Shown one piece after another: positions 55,212 to 64,000 of a stretch of 64,000 bases of DNA. The stretch is from positions 9,515,723 through 9,579,722 of the forward strand of contig NW_004454179.1 of the NCBI RefSeq assembly GCF_000283155.1, in the 5' to 3' direction. Position 1 is the first letter of the stretch, and every line of letters starts with the position of its first letter. A program made the translations under genes and the position numbers. The notes beneath the pieces were generated by a model. It did not search any database, had not been told where the DNA came from, and saw only the letters and a program-made list of their open reading frames with translations. This DNA is from Ceratotherium simum simum (taxonomy: Eukaryota > Chordata > Mammalia > Perissodactyla > Rhinocerotidae).

Positions 55212-58200
55212 CTGTGTGAGAGAGACAATGAATCAGCAAATGGGAAACTGCTTGGAGGAACACTGTCCAACAGAACTTCCTGAGGTGATGGGGATGGTCT
55301 CTATCTGCATCATCCAGTATGGCAGCCCCCAGCCACGTGTGGCTACCGAGCACTTGAATTGTGGCTAGTGAGACAGAGGAACTTAATTTTTAATTTTAAC
55401 TAATTTAAATTGCCACATATGGCTGGTGCTACCATAATGGATAGGGCAGATTCAAAGAAAACCAAAATTCACATCTTTTTACTCTTTCAGAGTTGCCTTA
55501 AGGAGTGGAAGAAAGAACCTTCAGGCAACATGGAAGATAGATGAGATATAAGGATACTCTTCCATATCCCAAACGCAGAAATTGTGCATTTCAAAAACTT
55601 AAAAAAAAAACACACAGGGCCGGCCCCGTGGCTTAGCGGTTAAGTGTGCGTGCTCCGCTGCTGGCGGCCCAGGTTCAGATCCTGGGCGCACACCGACGCA
55701 TCGCTTCTCCGGCCATGCTGAGGCCGCGTCCCACATACAGCAACGAGAAGTATGTGCAGCTATGACAGACATCTATCTACTGGGGCTTTGGGGGAAAAAA
55801 AGGAGGAGGATTGGCAATAGATGTTGGCTCAGAGCTGGTCTTCCTCAGCAAAAAGAGGAGGATTAGCACGGATGATAGCTCAGGGCTGATCTTCCTCACA
55901 GAACAACAAAAAAAAAATTAAAAAAAAATACACAGCTAACCTCAAGGCAAGAAAGGATGACCTCTAGGTGCTGATAACTAAGATATAATGCAAAGCGAGG
56001 GCGGTGCTCAGTGATCAGGAGGAGAAGCCGTGAGGCCCACGGAGCACGAGGATGAACACACCCCCGAGGGCTGGGGTGTTAGGACCTGGTCAGGGACAGG
56101 AGCTGATGAGGCGAGAACTGAGCTCCCTGTACAAAGTCAGAATCTGAGAAACGGCCATTTTCTCCCTAAGCATGTCTACAAAAATTGTCCACTGGTGGGT
56201 CCAGAATGTCTGGACTGGGGATGTCTGTCCTGGGCAGTGGTTAGTGACAGAATCACCAGAGAGAAACGGGTATGCACTATTCCCTGAGGAATGTGGTATG
56301 GAAAGTCTGGGCTGAGACACTAGTGTGAAAACTGGTCTTTTGGAATCCAGAGCTTGGCAGAGGCAAACACCTCCACAACCCAGGACATGACTGAATCTCC
56401 AACCAAGGCCACTCCCGCTGGAGATGAGCTCACAGATAAAGGTTATAAAACACACGGACACTCAACGGCTGCAGGTTGGCCAAGGCAACAAGCGGTGAGC
56501 CTGGCATTCCTCAGCTGTGCATCTGAAAGTGGCTTTAAAATACATAGGTTTAGGGCCAGCCCTGTGGCTTAGCGGTCAAATGCACGCGCTCCGCTATTGG
56601 CGGCCCAGGTTCGGATCCCGGGCGCGCACCGACGCACCACTTCTCAGGCCATGCTGAGGCGGCGTCCCACATACAGCAACTAGAAGGATGTGCAACTATG
56701 ACACACAACTATCTACTGGGGCTTTGGGGGGCAAAAAAAAAAAAAAGGAGGAGGATTAGCAGTAGATGTTAGCTCAGAGCCGGTCTTCCTCAGCAAAAAG
56801 AGGAGGATTAGCATGGATGTTAGCTCAGGGCTGATCTTCCTCACACACACACACAAAAAAATACATAAGTTTAAAATGTTTAAGATACAAAGGCTATATT
56901 CAGATTCCCAAGACAAGAATAGGCCATTATGAAAAGAATAGGAAAAAAGGAAACAGAGCCAGAATTTTACTTCTAAAGTCTAAAAATAAAAATATAGATT
57001 TTGAATAAAAAACTAAATAATGGGTTAAACAGCAGACTTTACACAACTGAGGAATTCACGAATTGGAAGAGTGGAAAAAGTTTTCATTATAACACCTTGT
57101 AAACGCCCAATGACACAGCAGAAGGGGCCCAATGAAGAGTCAGCCATAGAAGGTGCCCAGAGGTGTTGAGTTGCTCACTCAGTGCGTTTCCATGTGTGCT
57201 TCATAAAATTTGTCTGTGAGCGCCTCTCCAGATTCCCCCACGAGGCCTCTGACTCGCCCACTCCTGGAGGAGCATTATCTGTACCCACGAGACACCTGCC
57301 ACCTGTTCCTGGTCACCAGGGAGCACTTACCTGGTTGCCTTCTGCCTCACTGCTTTCTGGCTCTTCGTTTTTGTTCTCCAGAGCCTGGGCTGTTCTTGGA
57401 CATCCTTTCACAAGGTCTTTACCCTGCCCATTTCGCCCTGGTGTGGAGTAACCAACCATTTCTGGATGCCTGGAGTTTCGGTAGCTCCTCGGGGTGGGGG
57501 CAGGCTGGTTAACGTCTCGGGCCCCATCTACAGAGTCCCAGGGCCTGGGCTGGGAGGTAAAGTCTGGGTCTGAAGGGCATCTGGAAGGACCGCTCTCTGA
57601 ACTACCCAAGTTTAAGGAGGCACTGAGCGCTCCTTGGTCAAATTCCTTCAATGAAGATGCATCTTGAGGCTGTTTCTGGCAAGACCCCGAGGTAAAGGAC
57701 ACAGCCATGCTGCTGGGGTTGAAGGTCAAGGTGCTGCTGCTGTTTTGCCGTGGGAATCTGGGGGAGGAGCCGCCGTGCTCGGACTCGGTGGAGGAGTAGC
57801 TGCCCACGGAGACGTCAGAGTGGCTGCGCCGGGCATTGTAGGGCTTCAGGAAGGAGCTGTACACGAAGCCTTTGGTGACTGCGGGGGGGAAACACAGGCA
57901 GGAAGAGGAAGGGAAGGAGGAGGGAGGGAGGGAAGAGGGAATCCACAGAGAAGAAACTATGGTTTAAAAGCTAGGTCAATAGTGAGAGCAACACTAAGTA
58001 AAATGCCTAGTGACAAAACAGATTAAACATTCCATCTCCGAATACAATGTGGGGGGGTAGAGATGAAACACTGTAGTTACCTGCCAGTTCATTCTTGTCA
58101 CAATCTCATAGCACATGAGTGATAAGGAGGCCTTAGTGGCGAATCCAGAGGACAGAAATAAAAATGACCACGTGTTGGAGAATGAGCATATGAAGAAAAT

Positions 58201-61200
58201 TTAACAGGAAATCTAGATCATGGAAACAAAGGCTATGGGAAGACTTAACTAAGGATATGTTCAAATACACCACGTGTGGCAAAGAGAGATTTTAAAAACC
58301 ATCCTCATCATGGCAGAGCCCCTCAGATATGCGTTCCTGTCCTCTTTCCCGTTCATAACACTTGCCTCTCTGCCTCTGGTTTAGGAATGTGGTGGAAATA
58401 CCATGAGAATAGTCTCAAGTAGGAAGCTGCTTGTATTAGTTACAATACATACAATAACACATGTACATCACATGTTCACTTTAATGAACAGTCTAAACTG
58501 ATGACTGAGAGGGCCCTCGGCTAAAACTTCGAAACATAAATAGGGATTGAGATCCCTAATCCACAGCAAAATTTTTTATAATATTAAGAAAGACGGGCCG
58601 GCCAGGTGGCACAAGTGGTTAAGTGCACGCACTCCGCTGTGGCGGCCCGGGGTTCGCCGCTTCAGATCCCAGGCGTGCACCAATGCACTGCTTGGCAAGC
58701 CATCCTGTGGTGGCGTCCTATATAAAGTGGAGGAAGATGGGCACGGATGTTAGCCCAGGGCCAGTATTCCTCAGCAAAAAAGAGGAGGATTGGAAGATGT
58801 TAGCACAGGGCTGATCTTCCTCACAAAAAAAATAAATAAATAAAGGAAGACATATCTGGGAGGGACCCAGAGAATGTCACCTCCTTGCGAGCAAGGGCCA
58901 TCTCTGTCTTGACCTTCAACGTGCTTCCTGTACCTAAGAAAATGCTGGCCCACACTTGTTATATCTGCTAAATGATGGGAGGGATCCTCTGGGCAGGTGG
59001 CGAGGGGTAGAGGGTCTAACAGCTCATCCTAATACTGTGGGCTTCTTGTTACCACCTGACTCATCAGGATCGGTGGATAAAAACCCCAAGGATGAAAGAG
59101 CTATTGAAAAGCTTGGATCTCTACTAGGAGTTCATCTAGGAACCCATCACCCTGGGAGGCTCTACCCTTCGCCCTTCTTTTCCCACTTCCAATCTTTATT
59201 ATATGGGTAAGCAGAAGTGGGGAGTGGAGAGAAACATCCAGAAAATACTTTTAAAGAAACTGAGAAATGTTAAAATTTTCAGTTCTGGGCAGTGTGAACA
59301 TAGATGTTTATTACATAGACCCACCATCCTTATCTAAAACGCAGAGGGCCAAATGTGTTTTGGAATTCAGATTTTTTGTATTTTGGAAAGGTAATCAAGT
59401 ACACATACCATATATTTCACAACACCCCAGCAGGGTCTGGGTCAACACCCCAGAGTCAAACCCATTAATGTGTGTGTAGCAAAATATATGACCATTCACA
59501 CCCAAACTGGGAGGTGACGATTATAAATAGTCTTACATCACTTTGTTCAGGTTTTGCCACCAAATGAATTCCGATCAGGGCAAGTTTGGCAAATGAGTTT
59601 TGAAACAAAATCTGTGTTTTTCAGAGCTTTTCGAATGTTGGAATCCTTTTGGAAAAAGGATTATGGATCAGTATTATTCTTTCTACTTTTATTTAAATTC
59701 TGTACCCCTTCCTCTACCACCAGCAAAAAAACCCCAACTGTGACCGTTTTTAAAGTCATTCCCTAAATAGTCATAAGGTAAAACTGTTTGTTATGGGGGG
59801 GTGGGGGCACAACTCAAAAAACAAACAATAAAACCCCTCCTTACAGGACTCTCACAAAACACATTTAAAGAACCTGGAAGAGGGCAGCTTATTTTGTGGT
59901 TTACACAGAATAGGTGAAGAGGGCACAGGACTCATGAGGCAGTGTTTACTGAGTGTACAGCTGTAAAATATGGCAAGATCTTCAAAGTAAGCAATGGAAT
60001 CTCCTCTGGAATTTGTAAAAACAAAAACAAAACCAAACACAGGTTTTGTATCAGTAATTACACTCTCTAGGGAGGGACAGAACTTTTAAGGTTATTTTTC
60101 CCTTTAATCAGAGACTCTCATATTTTTTTCTGGCCTAGACAGCATCCAGGTACTTGTTCCTCATTTAAGTTACAGTAATCTGCTGTCTAACGTTCTTACC
60201 TCCATTGTCAATGAGCCAGCGGTTCTGACTGCCCATGGGGTCTTTCTTTTTGATCACGCCCACCAGGTCGCCTTCCAGAAGTGAGACGTCCAAGTCTTGA
60301 GCAGCATTGAAGTTCCGTTCTGCCTGGAAGAGTTTTTCAGGGGGATACCTTGCCAGCAGGGAGGCGCGGAGTTCTTCTGACTGTAGCATATAGCTTGGCT
60401 GAAAGGCAACACAAGGGATACAGTCAACAAGAACCCTCCTTCGCCATTATCCCAGCAGCCATATTTAATCATGACACACAGTCAGAGCCTCAGAAATGGG
60501 GGCAACGACAGCCAGCCGCTGGCTACTCCCATCAGGTGTCTTTGTGTCTGAGTCAGTTCTTGTGGCTGGGTGAAAATCACGATCTCTTAGGTCATGTTTT
60601 GGTGCCTTTGTAACTATTAAGAAAATTTAACACGCACCTAGTTTTACATGTGTTATCCCATGACAAAAACATGTAATTCAAGTGCCACCTAAAGAATCAA
60701 AATATGTAAGTAATATTACTAGGTCTTCTTATATTGTGCTATATGAATCTAAACAATTGAGACTTTCCTTATCTTGACTTTCCCATCTATAAAAACAAAT
60801 AATATTGATAAAAATAAGAAAAAGTAAAATAATAAATTTTATTCTCCCTTTTATGGTAATATAAATTAATGTCTATGGGATTATATGAGGAAAAATATTG
60901 TAAGCAAAGACAAGTCAGCAGCCTTTTAGATTATGACCCCATACAATCTGGTGTATCTTACCCTATTTTTCAAAATATGAGGAGCTGAGTTAAAAAAATA
61001 TATAACTCCAAGTAAAAAAGCAGTCATTTATGAACTGTTTGGCAGTATATCAGATAGTTTGGCAGTATATCAGATAATTACCTTTTCTAATGCATGATCG
61101 AAAATAGGGAGGCCTGGCAGAATTAATATACCTTTAAATCAGTTCCCTTAATTAATTGATCAAAGTACTAATATTAAGCCTTTACTAACTCCTTTCAAAG

Positions 61201-63944
61201 ATCCAAGAACACTTTTCAGAGGGCATTTGGAAGTACATATCAAGTGTGAGAAAACCAGAGGTGGTCACTATCAAGTACCAGTAGGCACACTGGTGATGCT
61301 TGGTGAATGAATGAATGAGCCTACGATACAGGAGAACTCAACAACCTTCATTCTCCATTTATTATAAAATATTTAAACTCTTATTAAATTGCTAATCTGT
61401 AGAGACAGACCTATGTCCATCAATATTAATAACAATGATGACGATAATGTTGATAGCTTACTTGAACAGTGCTTACTATGAGCCAGGCAATTTCTAAGTG
61501 CATTACGTATATTAACTCCTTTAAACCTCAAAATAACTCTATGATGTGGATATAACTATTACACGTTTTAGAGATGGGGAACCAAGGCACAGAGGTGAGT
61601 GGCTTGCTGAAGGCCACACAGTGAGAAGTGTTGAACCGGGATCTGAACCCAGGCCATCTAGCTCCAGAGTTTACAGTCTTAACCCCTAGGCTGTACGACC
61701 TGCTCTCGTTCTCTACTCACCAGGCCCAGAAGTGGCTTTCGGGCAGACTGGCGGTCCACGGTTTTCCTCTCAAACGGCCTTTTGGTGGCTGGAAGGGACT
61801 CGGGGAAGAAGGTGAAAACCTGGAGTTGCTGCAGGACCCTGCTGTGCTCTTCATGGAAGATGGCGATAAGGTTTCCCTCCTTGCCGGCAACTTTAAGTAA
61901 CTGGAATCCACGGGAAGAGCAGAGATAGGGGAAAGAAGAGAACTCGGATGAAAGATCCCAGGGCCGACAAAGTCTCGTTAAAACCAACTGGAAGCTGAAG
62001 TTCAGCTGCAGCTCACTCTGTGAGCTACCAACACTGCAGCGTGACGCCAGGGACAACACTCCCTGCGGCACGGCCAACAGGCCGAGGGGCTAGCCCTTCG
62101 GGGACTTGCTCAGGAGGGGGAGAGAGCCTAAGCTTAAAAGCTACAGGTTTCATCGCACCTCAAGGGATCAGGAATTCCAATTCCTGATGGGCTTGAACTA
62201 ATGACATATTTAATCTCTCTAGTTTGAATAATTTCTCAACACCCCTACTGTGTGCTCCCAGAAAAATACCAGGAGAACGTGCGAGATGACTTCTCCACAG
62301 GGGACTAAGGGACTCACTGAAAGCAGCGGCTTTAACTGCTCCAGGGCCTGGCGCACGAAGTCACAGTGGGCCTCGGCATAGCCGTGGATGCAGTTGGTGA
62401 AGAGGCCCTGGGCCAACTGGTGGAACTTGGGCAGCTCATCCAGCAGCTGGGCGTTCAGGGCCTCGTAGTTGTTCCGGGCTGACTGCAGCTCCTCCAGGGT
62501 CTTCTTGTCCTTTAACTTCTCTGCCCGTTCTGTACAGTTATAGAAGTCCAGCAGCTTGTCAAAGCGCTTCTGTACCAGCTTGTGGGGCCCTGTAAACATG
62601 CTCAGTAACTGATTGAGGGGAGAGATGACAAGCCGCTCTGTCCTCTCCTTCTGTAGGGACGAGAAAGGCACGTTGCTCAGTTGGTCGGTTTCCCATATTT
62701 GTTTTTCTCAAAATACTCTCCCCACCAGGCTGATTGTGTTGTGTCCTGTACCCTCCGCTTTGCTCCTAGTGCACAAGCTAAACCCACGCAGAGCCAACAG
62801 CATGGTCCTTCTCCAACACCAGATGTCTGGACATATTCCCCAAAACCTAACTCCGAACTTTTCACCCAACAATTTGCACACACTAAAGAGTCTGCAAAAT
62901 ATGCTAATCCCACCTTAGCTCCATAGTTGAAAACAAGTGCTAAATTACACACATTAATATGTTTGCGTTATAACCCAGATGTGACAGTCTGTCTGGTATC
63001 ACTTCTTATGTGTCTACATGTCTACATATAGCTTGAATTCAACTTAAGATATAGTTGTTACATAAATCTAGGGTAGCGAAACTTTCACACATCCATCATA
63101 CCTCTCCTAATCATAACTACTTACTAATATCTGTTTTCACTTTTCAAAGGATTTTTCTCTTTAATTCCTTCTAGAGGGATAGACATTGAGGGTAAGGTAT
63201 TGACACATAAAGAATATACATAGGTACTTGGTAAATTATTTTAATAAGATGCTACTATTAGAACACCTACAAGTTCCCCAAGGGTGCATGTTTTCTTCAG
63301 CCTCAAGCCATCCAGAGATCTCCAAAAACTATCAAACCCCACCTAGTTCTCCTTGGGAGCAAGCAATCCCATACATGTCTAATTAGAATTTCCCAAACAA
63401 CTGGGCCCTTAGTGCTTTCTTTATAAGGTAGTTTGTACCATCTCAAAGATCTATTTATTAATCTCTTAGCTATTCCTAAATATTTCTTTGAAAGTTATCA
63501 CTCCTATAGTTGTATTTTTTTGATCAGAGTGATCCCAGATTTAATTTCCCAGTTTTCCTCTGTCCTCTGAAACAAGGCTGATCACAAGCCATAAAAAATC
63601 CGTTTGAATACACACAGGCCCTTCCTGTTCTTTTGCCTAACTGAAGTCATGTTCTGAATATAAGACCCCGATACGAACCTAGTTAGAGGATGACTAGGAC
63701 TCTGATGCACGGAGCACGTCTCTGTGGAATTCGCTTTTCCATGAGCTAGATGTTAGAGAGAAGGCTGGGAAGAGGGCCAACTCATGAAGAGTGGGTTGAA
63801 AAAAGGGTGACTTACGAAATTTGTGAAGAGCTGATCGCTGATGTAGCGATGCACCTTCTCGAACTGTTCCAGGTCTCGGTGTCCCTTCTCCATGCACACG
63901 TCCCACATGCTCATGGCAGCCACCACTTTCACACATGCCGATTC
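55026..63944 (-). CDS. DNMBP: DNMBP (Tuba), last six coding exons, 5' partial
   Basis: Dynamin-binding protein is a large scaffold and Cdc42 guanine-nucleotide exchange factor that links dynamin and actin regulators at cell junctions. Read on the minus strand, six exons join in one frame (129, 333, 180, 199, 548 and 186 bp; 524 codons plus TGA). They encode, in order, the later part of the BAR domain, a connector, an SH3 domain ([19 protein letters not shown], then IDNGG and YNARRS across an exon border), a Ser/Pro-rich linker, and the C-terminal SH3 ([18 protein letters not shown], then [20 protein letters not shown]) ending AEYT. The N-terminal SH3 domains, the DH domain and the BAR start lie beyond 64000. 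The convergent position next to ABCC2 matches human 10q24. All borders are GT/AG. No disruption was seen. Confidence 0.95.
55260..55452. mobile_element. hAT-type DNA transposon, internally deleted
   Basis: Last DNMBP intron, about 50 bp upstream of the last exon in gene direction. Shows cactgtccaacaga at the left and gccacgtgtggctaccgagc in the body. Confidence 0.5.
55618..55928 (+). mobile_element. ERE SINE
   Basis: Plus-strand long-form ERE in the last DNMBP intron, so antisense to DNMBP. Flanked by cacacag and tacacag. Confidence 0.93.
56553..56857 (+). mobile_element. ERE SINE with 16-bp near-perfect TSD
   Basis: Plus-strand long-form ERE in the same DNMBP intron. Duplications aaaatacataggttta before and aaaatacataagttta after differ at one base. 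A (CA)n run has grown near the tail. Confidence 0.93.
57331..57878 (-). CDS. DNMBP: DNMBP Ser/Pro-rich linker exon
   Basis: 548 bp, the largest exon here. Completes the preceding SH3 ([19 protein letters not shown]), then encodes a low-complexity Ser-rich linker with many candidate phosphosites, ending SSEAEGNQ. Minus-strand acceptor ccccgcag, donor gtaagt. Confidence 0.94.
58595..58843 (+). mobile_element. ERE SINE variant
   Basis: Plus-strand ERE in the DNMBP intron between 57879 and 60199, ending in (AAAT)n. Flanked by gaaagac and ggaagac. Confidence 0.9.
60200..60398 (-). CDS. DNMBP: DNMBP exon with first C-terminal SH3
   Basis: 199 bp, phase 0 to phase 1. Encodes [20 protein letters not shown] and most of an SH3 fold ([35 protein letters not shown]). 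Minus-strand acceptor ctttcag, donor gtaaga. Confidence 0.95.
61037..61076. repeat. Perfect 20-bp tandem duplication
   Basis: The unit gtttggcagtatatcagata occurs twice without mismatch or spacer in a DNMBP intron. Confidence 0.9.
61420..61695 (-). repeat. MIR SINE, nearly full length
   Basis: Minus-oriented MIR in a DNMBP intron, ending about 25 bp before the exon at 61721: cagtgcttactatgagccag, ccgggatctgaacccaggcc, and a tRNA-like end. Confidence 0.75.
61721..61900 (-). CDS. DNMBP: DNMBP post-BAR connector exon
   Basis: 180 bp, phase 0 both ends. Encodes [20 protein letters not shown], then a basic, Pro-containing stretch ([19 protein letters not shown]). Minus-strand acceptor attccag, donor gtgagt. 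Confidence 0.93.
62318..62650 (-). CDS. DNMBP: DNMBP BAR-domain exon
   Basis: 333 bp, phase 0 both ends. Encodes the long BAR coiled helices: [38 protein letters not shown] and a C-terminal helix ending [10 protein letters not shown]. Minus-strand acceptor ccctacag, donor gtgagt. Confidence 0.95.
62651..63815 (-). other. DNMBP: DNMBP intron in the BAR region, no repeat recognised
   Basis: 1.17 kb between two BAR exons; no ERE or other element was recognised. Confidence 0.55.
63816..63944 (-). CDS. DNMBP: DNMBP BAR-domain exon
   Basis: 129 bp, phase 0 both ends. Encodes the BAR helix segment [20 protein letters not shown] and [10 protein letters not shown]. Minus-strand acceptor ggctccag, donor gtaag. 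Confidence 0.92.
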
Positions 63945-64000
63945 CTGGAGCCAGTTAGAAACAAACACAGTAAGATGAAAGAGAACTGCCTAGCCTTCAT

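Noticed and set aside
57664..58026. 120-codon plus-strand frame opposite the DNMBP linker exon
   Set aside because: Gly/Arg-rich shadow of the GC-rich DNMBP exon on the other strand, continuing into a GGA-rich run.
61679..62077. Single long minus-strand exon over the whole open frame
   Set aside because: Only 61721-61900 has splice borders and continues the DNMBP frame; the rest is intron read-through.

Overview
This is a vertebrate (placental mammal) genomic window with about 64 kb of spliced genes, long introns and dense interspersed repeats. At least ten copies of the tRNA-derived equine repetitive element (ERE) SINE are present, several with target-site duplications. That points to a perissodactyl, most likely an equid; the sequence alone does not exclude another member of the order.

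Two protein-coding genes lie tail to tail. Bases 682-44582 (+) hold 29 consecutive coding exons of ABCC2 (MRP2/cMOAT), the canalicular ATP-driven organic-anion exporter. They correspond to human exons 4-32; exons 1-3 and the promoter lie upstream of the window. Every exon has GT/AG borders and the joined frame is open for 1431 codons plus a stop. Two exons are slightly shorter than my recollection of human, giving 3 codons fewer in total. Bases 55026-63944 (-) hold the last six coding exons (524 codons plus stop) of DNMBP (Tuba): part of the BAR domain, an SH3 domain, a Ser/Pro-rich linker and the C-terminal SH3. Its 3'UTR probably runs to about 53545.

The 44.6-53.5 kb interval between the genes has no gene I can support. 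It is a mosaic of LINE (L1-type, L2), MLT1-type LTR, hAT and ERE sequence. The ABCC2 introns hold EREs, L2 and MIR fragments, MER5-like and MER2-like DNA transposons, two MLT1-type LTRs, an L1/HAL1 ORF1 remnant and short tandem repeats.

The two genes share neighbourhood (as on human 10q24) but no pathway: ABCC2 exports conjugates across the apical membrane, while DNMBP is a Cdc42 exchange factor and actin/dynamin scaffold at cell junctions. I found no new biological system. The more interesting points are donor sites re-created at two ABCC2 exon junctions, a last exon set between two related repeat fragments, lineage changes at ATPase and PDZ motifs, and clean SINE insertions usable as markers. 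Comparisons with human proteins are from memory, without any alignment run.
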